Part shown: positions 33,710 to 43,626 of the stretch, in pieces
Layout of the letters: the number at the start of each line of letters is the position of its first letter
Numbering within the stretch: the stretch's first letter is position 1
Source of the DNA: Solibacillus ferritrahens
GTDB taxonomy: Bacteria; Bacillota; Bacilli; Bacillales_A; Planococcaceae
Reading direction: 5' to 3'
Assembly (NCBI RefSeq): GCF_037027585.1
Contig: NZ_JAXCLE010000015.1
Coordinates: 1 to 64,000 of the forward strand
Length of the DNA stretch: 64,000 nucleotides
Made by a program: the position numbers and the translations under genes
The notes under the pieces: model-generated
Database searches by the model: none
Told to the model about the DNA's origin: nothing
What the model saw: only the letters and a program-made list of their open reading frames with translations

Positions 33710-34324
33710 ATGTGGATTGATATTACACAAACGATGAAAAAAGGGATGCCGAACTGGCCGGGGGATACGCCGTTTTCATTTGAAATATGGTATACAAAGC
33801 AGCAGACGGGCTCGGTCAATATTGGGAGAATAACAACTTCCTTGCATACCGGCACACATGTAGATGCGCCTTTTCATTTTAATAGTGAGGCAGAGACAAT
33901 GGAACAATTAGACATCAATACTTATATTGGAGATTGTTATATTGTATCTTGTGTCGGAGAGGGGGTCATTACAGCAGAGCGACTGTCATCCGTTGACTTT
34001 CTTGGAGCAAAGCGTGTGCTGTTGAAAACTGTGAAACAGCCTTTTGAGCAGTTTCCAGAAGAGATACCTGTAATCTCTCCGGATGTAGCATCCTTACTAA
34101 ATGAGCGCGGTGTTATTTTACTCGGTGTGGATAATCCTTCTGTCGATCCTTTAGATAGCAAGGGAGTATTAGCCCACCATGCGCTTTATGAAAATGGGAT
34201 TCATATTTTGGAGGGGCTGGATTTAAGCGAAGTAACACCCGGTCTTTATGATTTAATTGCTTTACCGTTAAAATTAGAAGGCGCTGACGGGTCACCGGTA
34301 CGGGCTGTTGTTAGAAAAAAATGA
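33710..34324 (+). CDS. kynB: Kynurenine formamidase (cyclase family)
   Basis: Hydrolyses N-formylkynurenine to kynurenine. 204 residues; metal-binding motif HTGTHVDAPFHF (His46, His50, Asp52), with DNPSVDP and HH motifs. Together with kynA and kynU it completes conversion of tryptophan to anthranilate. ATG 33710 is ten bases after the transporter stop behind GAGGTGA. Confidence 0.92.
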   Translation: MWIDITQTMKKGMPNWPGDTPFSFEIWYTKQQTGSVNIGRITTSLHTGTHVDAPFHFNSEAETMEQLDINTYIGDCYIVSCVGEGVITAERLSSVDFLGAKRVLLKTVKQPFEQFPEEIPVISPDVASLLNERGVILLGVDNPSVDPLDSKGVLAHHALYENGIHILEGLDLSEVTPGLYDLIALPLKLEGADGSPVRAVVRKK

Positions 34325-34329
34325 TATAT

Positions 34330-34373
34330 GAAAGAGGCACACGAATTAAATTTTGTGATGCTTCTTTTTTTTT
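34330..34373 (+). terminator. kyn operon terminator
   Basis: Imperfect stem AAAGAGGCACACGAA / TTTTGTGATGCTTCTTT with T9, right after kynB. Confidence 0.8.
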
Positions 34374-34499
34374 ATATTTAAATAATATATTTAATAATAT
34401 TTTCATGTAATAAAAAAATAGATTGAATATTTAATATACTGACTGTAAAATATATCCACAATAGACTATTTCAGTACATAGTTCCTAGGGGGATAAATT

Positions 34500-35981
34500 T
34501 TGGAAAAGCGCATTGATAAATTAAATTGGGTACACCAGCTAAATACTATTATTACCGTCATATTAGTTGTATTAATACTGACACCACTTATTTATAAAAA
34601 TGGATTTCAACAATCCATTCCTTATCTCATTGCGGGGGGAAGTGTCGTTCTATTATCGACATTGAATTATTTTTTGAAGATTTCTTATTTTGCCAAAGGA
34701 TTAATTTTCGCACTTCTTCCTGCAATTGTCACTATTTTATTATTTTATTTAGACGGGGACGCAATTAATAAGCATTACATTTTATTTATCACATTTATTA
34801 TGGCGGCTATGTATTTCAATGAGCGCTTAATATTAACTTTTTTGACAGTTATAAATAGTTTATATTTGTTATTGTACATAGTGGCACCAGAGAAATTACT
34901 AGGTGACAATGCAAGCATCCCTATTTTTATTACAGTTTTTGCTATTATTAATGGCTGTAATTTTATGCTTTATCGCTTAACAAAGTGGGGCAATAAATTA
35001 GTGAAAGATGCTCAATCAAAAGAAAAAGAAGCAAAGGAACTTTTAGCTAATTTAACGGTAATCTTAAATAAAATCGACGACGGTTCAGTCCAATTAGCCC
35101 AAAATATTATTAATGTGAATGATAATGTCCATACATTGAATGTGGCAAGTGAAACAATTCTACACTCTTCCAATCAAATGGCAACCGCAATTCATAGTGA
35201 AGCGGAAATGATTCAGAAAATTAATGAACAAATGGTTTTAGCTCATCAAAATATGCTCATGACAAAACAATCATCAGAAATGACAGTAAAAGGGTCAACT
35301 GAGGTTCAGGCAGCTGTAGAATACAGTTGGAAAAAAGTGCATGAGGTAACTAATGGTATGGAAACGTTAAGTGATTCCATTGACTTGACGACAGTAACAA
35401 TAGACGATCTGCACGAAAGTCTAGCAAAAGTGAATGAACTTCTTGATGGTATTAAAGCTATTGCTAACCAAACAAACTTATTATCTTTGAATGCATCGAT
35501 AGAAGCTGCAAGAGCAGGCGAGCACGGGAAAGGTTTTGCTGTTGTTGCAGATGAAGTTAAAAAGCTGGCGGGACAAAGCGCGGAAATCGCAGCGAATATC
35601 ACAGAAGTTACAAAGCAACTACTTCAACGAGCAGCAACTGCTCGGTTAAAAGCATATGAAGGCAAGGACGCAGTGCATTCAAATGTAGAAGCTTTAAATG
35701 ATATTTCGGTTTCTTTTAATGGGATAAAGCAATCCTTTGATAATATTCAAACGAAGCTATCTGAGGATATGCTGACTATTACGAATACAAATGGTATGGT
35801 CGAAGAAGCAATGAACCAAATGGAAAGCTTATCTGCAATATCTGAAGAAAATGCAGCAATGACAGAAGAAATTGCTACATCTATTCATGAAGAACATGAA
35901 ATGATGCAGGCCATATCAAAAGCAAGTAAACAATTACAGCAATTACAACAAGATCTATCTGAAATTTCAAAACAGCGATAA
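34500..35981 (+). CDS. Methyl-accepting chemotaxis protein with six-helix sensor
   Basis: 493 residues: six close-packed membrane helices (about 15-36, 42-58, 66-85, 92-108, 110-130, 141-158), no external ligand domain and no HAMP, then a cytoplasmic signalling coiled coil. The hairpin tip AIANQTNLLSLNASIEAARAGEHG binds CheA/CheW. The start is TTG 34500, about eight bases after AGGGGG. Signal unknown; a membrane-state or small hydrophobic ligand is possible. Confidence 0.9.
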   Translation: MEKRIDKLNWVHQLNTIITVILVVLILTPLIYKNGFQQSIPYLIAGGSVVLLSTLNYFLKISYFAKGLIFALLPAIVTILLFYLDGDAINKHYILFITFIMAAMYFNERLILTFLTVINSLYLLLYIVAPEKLLGDNASIPIFITVFAIINGCNFMLYRLTKWGNKLVKDAQSKEKEAKELLANLTVILNKIDDGSVQLAQNIINVNDNVHTLNVASETILHSSNQMATAIHSEAEMIQKINEQMVLAHQNMLMTKQSSEMTVKGSTEVQAAVEYSWKKVHEVTNGMETLSDSIDLTTVTIDDLHESLAKVNELLDGIKAIANQTNLLSLNASIEAARAGEHGKGFAVVADEVKKLAGQSAEIAANITEVTKQLLQRAATARLKAYEGKDAVHSNVEALNDISVSFNGIKQSFDNIQTKLSEDMLTITNTNGMVEEAMNQMESLSAISEENAAMTEEIATSIHEEHEMMQAISKASKQLQQLQQDLSEISKQR

Positions 35982-35984
35982 ACG

Positions 35985-36013
35985 AATGCCTGGTAGTAAA
36001 TTTACCAGGCATT
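35985..36013 (+). terminator. hairpin after the chemoreceptor gene
   Basis: AATGCCTGGTA / TACCAGGCATT 11-bp stem with a weak T-rich tail. Confidence 0.65.
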
Positions 36014-36086
36014 GTTATATTCTTAAATAAATGTTGAAATGATTGGCAATTATCGGTAATTTTAAATAAGAGAGGACGTGATTTAT

Positions 36087-36926
36087 TTGTGGCAGCAAAA
36101 CTTAATTGAAACAGCGCGAGGTACATTTGAATATTTTAAACATGGTGAAGGGGAACCAATGGCGATTACTCATTTATATAGCGAATTTGATGAGCGAGGA
36201 AATGCATTTGCCAACCCATTTACCACTAAATTTACGGTCTATTTAATTAACTTGCGTGGTACAGTGAACTCAGTAAGGGCACAACAGGACCCTGAATACA
36301 GCATGGTTGAAACCGTACATGATATGGAAGCAATTCGAAAAGCGCTCCATATTGAAAAGTGGGCATTTGGCGGACATTCTACAGGAGGGATGCTTGCCTT
36401 ACAATATGCAGTTCAAGCTCCAAATTCCATAACGAAACTGATTGCGGGTGGGACTGCTGCGAGTTACGAATATGCAATGCATAAAGATTGTATGTATAAT
36501 CATCAAAATAAAAATTTTCATCGTGTAACGGAAATTATGAATTTGTTAAGTGATCAATCAACGTCCAAGGAAGACCGCCAAAAATTAGGCTATGAATGGG
36601 CGCTATTTTCATATTACAGTGAAGACAAACTAAAAGAAGCATTAAAAAAGCCAAATAGCGGGAAGACTGTTGGACCGCGACTTACATATTTTAGACAAGT
36701 AGAATATCGGGATATGGATTTAAGAGAAAAATTAAAGGATATTAACATACCAAGCTTTATTTATGCAGGAAGGTATGACGCACAATGCCCAGTAAATTTT
36801 GGAATAGAAATTGCTGAACTTATTAAAAATGCCAACCTAACTATCTTTGAGAAAAGTAATCATTTCCCGTTTTTAGAAGAAGAGGAGCCTTTCACTGAGT
36901 TGGTTAATCAATTTGCGGGTGCGTAA
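36087..36926 (+). CDS. alpha/beta hydrolase
   Basis: 279 residues; nucleophile elbow GGHSTGGM (Ser98), likely acid Asp in YAGRYDAQCP and His in SNHFPFLEEE. TTG 36087 is ten bases after AGAGGA; GTG 36078 is an alternative. The family includes proline iminopeptidase-like and other hydrolases; the substrate is unknown. It is cytoplasmic and monocistronic. Confidence 0.82.
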   Translation: MWQQNLIETARGTFEYFKHGEGEPMAITHLYSEFDERGNAFANPFTTKFTVYLINLRGTVNSVRAQQDPEYSMVETVHDMEAIRKALHIEKWAFGGHSTGGMLALQYAVQAPNSITKLIAGGTAASYEYAMHKDCMYNHQNKNFHRVTEIMNLLSDQSTSKEDRQKLGYEWALFSYYSEDKLKEALKKPNSGKTVGPRLTYFRQVEYRDMDLREKLKDINIPSFIYAGRYDAQCPVNFGIEIAELIKNANLTIFEKSNHFPFLEEEEPFTELVNQFAGA

Positions 36927-36947
36927 ATATCTTATATAAATAATATA

Positions 36948-36980
36948 AAACAGCATGGCTTTGTACAAAACCATGCTGTA
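36948..36980. terminator. bidirectional terminator between convergent genes
   Basis: AAAACAGCATGG / CCATGCTGT with AAAA before and a T-rich end on the minus strand. Confidence 0.75.
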
Positions 36981-36990
36981 TTCCGTTCTG

Positions 36991-37440
36991 CTATTCAACT
37001 TCTATTGCTATTACATCGCTGACATCCCCATTACTAAACCGAGTTAGGCTAGAAATAATATATGTACCTTTTTCACTTGGTGCAGTAAATCGAGCGGTCG
37101 TTGCGATTTCCTCATAATTATAATCTTCCTGCCACAGCTGAATCGAAACACTCTTAATATGCTGATCATATTTAAATTCAATCTCTTCATTCGGTTGAAT
37201 TTTAATATAAGGCATATTCGATTCCTGTACCAATTCATGAGGCGCTGCAGTATCCACACATGTAGCTTCGCCAGCAGAATGCCAGCAATAGCTTCCACGA
37301 ATAGAATCAATTGTTTGTTCATTAGTTACAACCGTTGCCGTAGGAATTTCGGTTACTTCATTTTGGACTAAAAAGAAGCGCCCGACAATAACAAGAATAA
37401 TAAGGCCGATAATTACAAATAAACGATTTACATTTTTCAA
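36991..37440 (-). CDS. membrane-anchored protein of unknown function
   Basis: 149 residues: one N-terminal helix (about 7-25), then an external beta-rich domain with two cysteines (SYCWHSAGEATCVD, 10 residues apart) that could form a disulphide. The TTG start at 37440 lies seven bases after GGAGGT. The SYCW text recalls small secreted Bacillus proteins, but I do not recognise the family. Confidence 0.65.
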   Translation of the reverse strand: MKNVNRLFVIIGLIILVIVGRFFLVQNEVTEIPTATVVTNEQTIDSIRGSYCWHSAGEATCVDTAAPHELVQESNMPYIKIQPNEEIEFKYDQHIKSVSIQLWQEDYNYEEIATTARFTAPSEKGTYIISSLTRFSNGDVSDVIAIEVE

Positions 37441-37791
37441 TGAATTTACCTCCAATTAAGTTAATACTTTTAATGTAATTTTGGATAAGGCTCACTGGTA
37501 AAATTAAAAGCTATGCAAAACAGTTAACCTGTAATTGCATAGCTTTGCATTAATTTGCGTTACCATTTTGATAAGTCAGATAAGTCTTATATAAATCTTA
37601 CTAAAAACCAAAATATAAGTCTATTTTATTTTCGCTGTTGTTCGTCCACGAAAGAAGAGAGGCTAATCATAATCTTGATAACTGCTAAAAAGAAACGCGT
37701 TATCATAATGTGAATGAGTGGGAAATAATTAGGGGGGTAAAAGGATAATATTGTCATATTATGCTATTCTTAAAGCAGGAGGTGTGAATTA
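37441..37791. other. 351-base gap between divergent genes
   Basis: It contains one strong inverted repeat, AAAGCTATGCAA / TTGCATAGCTTT (37507-37546), with a 16-base loop. The rest is AT-rich with no open frame or recognised regulatory element. Promoters for both flanking genes must lie here. Confidence 0.6.
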
Positions 37792-38664
37792 ATGGACTAT
37801 ACCGAGTTGAAAAAATTTAAAATGCGTTATTTTATTCTGTTTGCGATTTTCTTATTTATAGCGAGTATTGTATTGGTGTTTGCAGTCGATTTCCCGGAAA
37901 GTGAGCAATGGATTACATTTATTATGTCCATTTGTTTTTTGGTGTATATTGTATATCAAACAAAGAAATGGAATTTTACGTATAATGAACAGCCAATGAA
38001 TACAATCATGTCAAAAGGACGCTGGGCAAGGTACTTATCGATAACCACCTGCTTTCAGTTAATTACCGTTGTATTTACAACGATTGTAGTAACACTTCTG
38101 TATCTTATGTTTGAAGAACTTTTACAAAACTTATTTTTATTTGATCCGATGATCGATTTGGAAGAAGTGCAGCCATCATTACTCGTTTATATTTTGTTTT
38201 TCATTAATATTTGTATTCTCGCACCTATTTATGAGGAACTTTTGTTCAGAGGGATCCTACTTCGTCGCTTTACTTTGAGATGGAGTCCGCAAAAAAGCAT
38301 TATTATTTCTTCTATAATTTTTGGGATTATTCATCTTAATCCGATTAATGTAGTGTTTGCTTTTGCATTAGGCTGTGTGCTCGGCTATGCGTATTTAAAA
38401 ACAAAAAATATATTTGTTCCGATGTTATTACATAGTTTCAGTAATTTTCTTGCATTCCTTCAATATGTATATACAAATCAAACGGCCGAACTTGATTTAC
38501 CTTCGACAGAAGAAGCACAGCGTGAACTGTTAATGAACGGTGTTTTGTTTATAGTATTGGCAGTCGTTATTGTAATTTTGCTTGTTAAATATTATAAGCG
38601 CTTCCGCCAATTAAAAAATCCGCCACCGAAAGTCGAGGAGCAAGGAGAACTTGATTCTATTTAA
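37792..38664 (+). CDS. CPBP (CAAX/Abi) family intramembrane metalloprotease
   Basis: 290 residues, about eight helices. The family signature is EELLFRGILLRRF (Glu148, Glu149, Arg153) with GIIHLNP (His181) and a later HSFSN. Family members process prenylated proteins or act in bacteriocin immunity; the substrate here is unknown. ATG 37792 follows GGAGGTG. Confidence 0.88.
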   Translation: MDYTELKKFKMRYFILFAIFLFIASIVLVFAVDFPESEQWITFIMSICFLVYIVYQTKKWNFTYNEQPMNTIMSKGRWARYLSITTCFQLITVVFTTIVVTLLYLMFEELLQNLFLFDPMIDLEEVQPSLLVYILFFINICILAPIYEELLFRGILLRRFTLRWSPQKSIIISSIIFGIIHLNPINVVFAFALGCVLGYAYLKTKNIFVPMLLHSFSNFLAFLQYVYTNQTAELDLPSTEEAQRELLMNGVLFIVLAVVIVILLVKYYKRFRQLKNPPPKVEEQGELDSI

Positions 38665-38676
38665 GTAATAATAAAC

Positions 38677-38722
38677 AAAAAACCGCTCATGATGCTTTTA
38701 TAGTGCAACATGGGCGGTTTTG
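38677..38722. terminator. bidirectional terminator
   Basis: AAAACCGCtCATGaTGC / GCAaCATGgGCGGTTTT between the CPBP gene and the convergent ABC exporter operon. Confidence 0.88.
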
Positions 38723-38756
38723 TATATTTATTAAGATGCCTTAGCTCTTTTTATGC

Positions 38757-40553
38757 CTACACGTTCAGCATTTGTCCGAACACACCTTGTTTTTCAATAA
38801 GCTGCTGGCGCGTTCCTTGTTCGATAATTTTCCCTTGTTTCAGCACGATAACATAATCGACTTTGCGAATTGTATTTAGACGGTGTGCAATTATAAAGCT
38901 TGTACGATTTTCCATCAGCTTTTCAAGGGCCTCTTGAATATGGAGCTCAGTCACTGTATCGATACTGCTTGTCGCTTCATCCAATAATAAAATTTTCGGG
39001 TCTGCAACGAAGGCACGCGCAATAGAGAGCAGCTGTTTTTGACCTTGAGAGATTTGACTGCCATCCGCGCTTAAAATTGTATCGTATTTATTTGGAAGCT
39101 TATCAATAAATGAATGGGCATTTGCTTTTTTCGCTGCCTCATAAATTTCCTCGTCTGTTGCATCAAGTTTCCCGTAGCGTATGTTTTCTTTTATCGTCAT
39201 TTCAAATAGAAACGGATCCTGTAATACGAATGCCATTTGGCTACGTAGACTGGCTTTGGAAATTTCTTCAATATTCATATCGTCAAAAACGATTTTCCCA
39301 TCCGTCTTTTCATATAGCCCTGTTAAGAGCTGCATAATCGTCGTTTTACCTGCTCCGGTTTGGCCGATTAACGCAACCGATTGCCCTGCTTTCACCTCAA
39401 AAGACACATTCGATAAAGTAGGGGAGGATGCCTGTGAATCATATTGGAACGAAACATTTTGGAAACGGACATTACCGAGTATCTCAACATTTTCCCCAAC
39501 GGTTTTATCTTCTTTTTCATCCATAATTAAAAAGACACGTTCAGCACCTGCAAGAGCAGATAAGACGGTGTTAAATTGGTTTGCCAAATCATTCAGCGGA
39601 CGGGTAAACTGACGTGCATATTCTGTGAAAATAATAATTGTCCCGATAGAAATATATCCATAGTAGGCAAAAAGACCACCTGCAAATGCAACAATTGCAA
39701 AACTTAAGCTATTTAAGGTGTTCATGACTTTTGGGATGAAGCCGGAATATGTTAATGCCCAAAAGCCGACAGTGCGAATCCGCGTATTTTTTTCATCAAA
39801 TTGGCGCAGCATTTCGTTTTCTTGAGAGAAGGCTTTAACAACATGCTGACCTGTGATCGATTCTTCAATTAAACCATTCATTTCTCCAATGGCTGCTTGC
39901 TGTTGTTTAAATAACAAGCTTGTTCGTTTTGTAATCCAGCGCATGCCGTAAAACATAAGCGGCACAATCAGCATCGTGATGAGCGTTAAAGCAGGACTCA
40001 GCCACAGCATGACGGCTACGGTACCCGTCAATGTTAATATACTTGATACGACTTGGATGAAGGCACTGTTTAAGGTTGCACTGATTGTTTCGATATCATT
40101 TGTCGCGCGGCTCATTAATTCACCGTGCTTTCTTTTATCGAAAAAGCGAAGAGGTAGCCTGAAAAAATGCCCGTATAACTGTGTACGAATGCGAAAGACC
40201 GTTTGCTGAGCGATGCTGACCATCCAGTAATTTTGGAAATAGCTCGCTAAACTGTAGAGCAAATATATGACCGCCAATCCATATAGCCAATATTGCAGTT
40301 GGCTTAACGAACTGCCATCAATAAACTGATCGATTAGTCGTCCGATAATAAATGGTCCGATTAATGCGAGTGCAGAGCTTAATACGACGAGAAGCAGCAC
40401 AGTAATTAGAAGCATTTTTTGCTCGGCAACAAAATCAAGAATACGTTTTAAAGTGTACGTCCAGTTTTGAGCACGTTCGCCTTTCTTCTTTTTTCCGCTT
40501 GCATTTTTTATTTGTTCTTTCGTGATGATAGGTTCATAGTTGAAAATCTTCAT
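38757..40553 (-). CDS. ABC exporter half (type IV), consensus Walker B subunit
   Basis: 598 residues: six-helix membrane domain (about 40-330) and ATPase domain with Walker A GQTGAGKTT, Walker B KILLLDEATSSID with catalytic Glu, but a degenerate signature ISQGQKQ. Forms a heterodimer with the product of the upstream gene, overlapping by four bases (ATGA). Similar to YfiC or YheH/BmrD pairs for multidrug export; exact orthology not decided. Confidence 0.88.
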   Translation of the reverse strand: MKIFNYEPIITKEQIKNASGKKKKGERAQNWTYTLKRILDFVAEQKMLLITVLLLVVLSSALALIGPFIIGRLIDQFIDGSSLSQLQYWLYGLAVIYLLYSLASYFQNYWMVSIAQQTVFRIRTQLYGHFFRLPLRFFDKRKHGELMSRATNDIETISATLNSAFIQVVSSILTLTGTVAVMLWLSPALTLITMLIVPLMFYGMRWITKRTSLLFKQQQAAIGEMNGLIEESITGQHVVKAFSQENEMLRQFDEKNTRIRTVGFWALTYSGFIPKVMNTLNSLSFAIVAFAGGLFAYYGYISIGTIIIFTEYARQFTRPLNDLANQFNTVLSALAGAERVFLIMDEKEDKTVGENVEILGNVRFQNVSFQYDSQASSPTLSNVSFEVKAGQSVALIGQTGAGKTTIMQLLTGLYEKTDGKIVFDDMNIEEISKASLRSQMAFVLQDPFLFEMTIKENIRYGKLDATDEEIYEAAKKANAHSFIDKLPNKYDTILSADGSQISQGQKQLLSIARAFVADPKILLLDEATSSIDTVTELHIQEALEKLMENRTSFIIAHRLNTIRKVDYVIVLKQGKIIEQGTRQQLIEKQGVFGQMLNV

Positions 40554-42268
40554 TCGGCAAGCACCTCCTGCTGTGAAGCCACAATTTTCGCATACAATTC
40601 GTTTGTTTCTAATAACTCCTCATGTGTGCCAAAGCCATGAAGTTGACCTTCATCAATAAGTAGTATGCGATCGGCCGTTTGTGCTGTTTGAATTTTTTGT
40701 GTGACAACGAGCATTGTTAATGACTCTGAATCGAGCGCTTCCCATAATTTTTGCTCGGTCGCAACATCAAGCGCCGAAGTACTATCATCCAAAATGAGTA
40801 ATGAAGCTGGCTTCAGCAGGGCACGTGCAATGGCAAGACGTTGTTTTTGGCCACCTGATAAATTTATGCCGCGTTGTCCAATCATTGTCTCGTACTGTTT
40901 ATCAAAGCTTTCAATGGACTGATGAATTTGTGCTTTTTTCGTCGCTTCAATAATTTGTTCAAGCGATGCTTCATTTTGTCCCCAGCGTAAGTTGTCCACT
41001 ATCGTCCCTGAAAAAAGAAGTGATTGCTGCGGGACATAAGTAATCGAGCGGCGCAATTGTTGTAACGGGATTTCTTTTATATTGTGACCATTTATATAAA
41101 TCGCACCACTGTTAGCCTCGTAAAAGTGTTCGATTAACTGTAAAATGGTTGATTTACCTGAGCCAGTTGCGCCCATAATCGCTATTTTTTCGCCACTATG
41201 AATTGAAAATGATAGATTCTGAAGCGTATACTGTTCGGTTGTTGGATAACGGAAAGAAACATTATCAAAACGAATCGAGAAGTCTTCAAGAATAGGGGCT
41301 TCATTTTTCTCTACTTCCTCAGTTCCTTCGTTAACATTTAAAATTTCCTCAATACGCTCAGCAGAAGCTTTGGCGCGGGCATAGGCAATAATAATAAATG
41401 AAAAAATAGAAAATGAAGCTGTCATACGGAATGCATAGTTAATAATTGCAGCTAAGTCCCCAGCAAGAATATCGTTCTCCCGAATCGCATCTGCACCAAC
41501 CCATATTACAATAAGTAAGCTAATATTCATCACAAATTGAAGGACAGGCAAAGCGATTTCCATAACACGTGTCGCTTTAATCGTATCAAACTTCAAGTTT
41601 TCTGCGACCGATAAAAAGCGGCTTTCTTCATACTGTCCCCGCATATATGCTTTGATCAATCTTACAGCTTGCAAACCTTCCTGAAGCTGTCGGTTCACAA
41701 AATCAAGTCGATGCTGTACTCGTGCAAATAGCTTGATGCCAATCGATACCATCCATACGAGAAAGATAAGCAAAAAAGGAAAGCTTACACATAAGATCAA
41801 GGCAAGTTTTGCATTGATGATAAATGCCATAATGAGCGAACCTATTGTCATTAATGGTGCTTTCATTGCTATTCGTAGCATCATAAAGACAATATTCATT
41901 GTTTGCGTTACATCACTCGTTAGCCGGGTAATTAGACCCGATGTCGGAAATGTTAAGTATGTAGCCATTGTCAGCGATTGAATTTTACTATAAAGTGCCT
42001 TACGTAAATCGAAGCCGAAGCTATGTGCGACATGTGCGGAGAAGAAGGAGTTTAAAACACCGCTTATAAAGGAAAACAGTGCCAATACAAATAAACAGCC
42101 ACCCCAGAATGCAACATTGGACAAATTTTCTTCTAATAAACCTTCATTGATCATCTTTGCCATGAAAAGTGGCTGGATCAAGTCGCTTGTCAGCTCTAAA
42201 AGCATTAAAAAGAAGGCAATTGCGGCAGGCCATTTATAGCGCCTCATAAATTGGAAAATAGTTTTCAT
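40550..42268 (-). CDS. ABC exporter half (type IV), degenerate Walker B subunit
   Basis: 572 residues with membrane domain and ATPase: Walker A GATGSGKST (366-374), signature LSGGQKQR, Walker B LILDDSTSALD. The catalytic Glu is replaced by Asp495. Together with the partner's SQGQ signature this leaves one degenerate and one working ATP site, as in BmrCD. ATG 42268 follows AGAGGT; five codons upstream is another ATG without a site. Likely drug or lipid export. Confidence 0.88.
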   Translation of the reverse strand: MKTIFQFMRRYKWPAAIAFFLMLLELTSDLIQPLFMAKMINEGLLEENLSNVAFWGGCLFVLALFSFISGVLNSFFSAHVAHSFGFDLRKALYSKIQSLTMATYLTFPTSGLITRLTSDVTQTMNIVFMMLRIAMKAPLMTIGSLIMAFIINAKLALILCVSFPFLLIFLVWMVSIGIKLFARVQHRLDFVNRQLQEGLQAVRLIKAYMRGQYEESRFLSVAENLKFDTIKATRVMEIALPVLQFVMNISLLIVIWVGADAIRENDILAGDLAAIINYAFRMTASFSIFSFIIIAYARAKASAERIEEILNVNEGTEEVEKNEAPILEDFSIRFDNVSFRYPTTEQYTLQNLSFSIHSGEKIAIMGATGSGKSTILQLIEHFYEANSGAIYINGHNIKEIPLQQLRRSITYVPQQSLLFSGTIVDNLRWGQNEASLEQIIEATKKAQIHQSIESFDKQYETMIGQRGINLSGGQKQRLAIARALLKPASLLILDDSTSALDVATEQKLWEALDSESLTMLVVTQKIQTAQTADRILLIDEGQLHGFGTHEELLETNELYAKIVASQQEVLAE

Positions 42269-42452
42269 GTGATTACCTCTCATGTTGAATTCTTTAGATT
42301 TTAACTTCTGATTTACCTATATAAAAACCAAGCTCTCTAGATTACAGAAGCTTTTAAAATGATTTTTAACAATTCTGTCATATTTGATATCTATTATGCC
42401 ATTTCATCTAAATGAACTCAATAAAATTATTTCGAGAGTCTAAATAATAAAG

Positions 42453-42496
42453 AAAAAAAGAGTTGAGCTGAATGCTTTCACATTCAAATCAACTCC
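42453..42496 (-). terminator. yqhQ terminator
   Basis: On the minus strand GAGTTGAtttGAATG / CATTCagcTCAACTC followed by T7. Confidence 0.9.
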
Positions 42497-42503
42497 TGTT
42501 TTC

Positions 42504-43442
42504 TTAGTCATGCACTAAAGTTTGTGCAATAGCCGGATTTTTTTCAACTTCATGAAGCTTGTTGAATGATGCAATGGCAACTTCAACCATTTCATCTTTT
42601 GGCTCTTTTGTCGTTAAAAGCTGCAGCCATAAACCTGGATAACCTAAATAACGTAAACCGGGAATATCACGTACCGCGTTTGTTGCTTGTAATACTTCAA
42701 ATGAGATGCCGATTACGACTGGGATTAATAGTATACGACTTACAAGACGTACCCATAGAGGATCTACTGGCACAAAGAAGTATGTAAACATGCCGACAAT
42801 TACTGTGAATAAAATAAAGCTTGAGCCACAACGATAGTGCAGGCGGGATTGCTTTTGTACATTCTCAACCGTCAATTCTAGGCCGGCTTCATAGCAGTTA
42901 ATTACTTTATGCTCAGCTCCGTGATATTGGAAAACACGTTTAATTAAAGGTGTCATCGTAATAATTTGTAGGTAGGCCAATAATAAAACTAACTTAAAGC
43001 CTGTTTCGATAAGAATCTGTACAGTTTTTCCGGGGAACCATGGTTTAAGAAATTCTGCCAGAAACATCGGTACTAATGTAAAGACAAATTTCCCGAATAG
43101 AAACGATAATACACCGATAACGGCTACGCCTAAAATCATCATTAACTTCGATGGTTCCTCACCACCGCTTTCTTCTTCTTCACCTGGTGTCACTTCATAG
43201 CGGTCTGAAGCAAACTGTAAATGCCGAGATCCAAATCCTGCCGATTCGATTAACGCCACAACACCGCGAACGAATGGAATTTTTTTCAGTTTTTGATATA
43301 TAGGCTTTTTCTCTTTTTTAACGTGGAAATAATCAATGGAATCATCATTTCGACGAATTGCAGTTACCATATGATCTTGCCCGGTGAACATGACACCTTC
43401 TAAAAGTGCTTGCCCACCATATACTGGCGCATTATTACTCAC
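42504..43442 (-). CDS. yqhQ: YqhQ, DUF1385 membrane protein
   Basis: 312 residues of the DUF1385 family: the N-terminal motif PVYGGQALLEGVMFTG, then three or four helices, and the conserved YHGAEHKVINCYE and RLHYRCGSSFILF segments. Function unknown; related proteins in plants and bacteria are metal-linked membrane proteins. The GTG at 43442 is preferred; a GTG three codons upstream is possible. It diverges from yqhR as in B. subtilis. Confidence 0.88.
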   Translation of the reverse strand: MSNNAPVYGGQALLEGVMFTGQDHMVTAIRRNDDSIDYFHVKKEKKPIYQKLKKIPFVRGVVALIESAGFGSRHLQFASDRYEVTPGEEEESGGEEPSKLMMILGVAVIGVLSFLFGKFVFTLVPMFLAEFLKPWFPGKTVQILIETGFKLVLLLAYLQIITMTPLIKRVFQYHGAEHKVINCYEAGLELTVENVQKQSRLHYRCGSSFILFTVIVGMFTYFFVPVDPLWVRLVSRILLIPVVIGISFEVLQATNAVRDIPGLRYLGYPGLWLQLLTTKEPKDEMVEVAIASFNKLHEVEKNPAIAQTLVHD

Positions 43443-43626
43443 TTGCAGCACACCACTCTCTAATTATATTTCTATTTTTGTACTTTAAAAATAGAAGGGA
43501 ATCTACCCTTATCCATCTTAAAGTTTCACTTTCATATTGTACTAAATTTTGGTGAAAAGCACTATTGATTCGAATAGTTTTTTTACAAACGGCAATACTG
43601 TAAAAAAAAGAGGAGTTTTGATTTGT

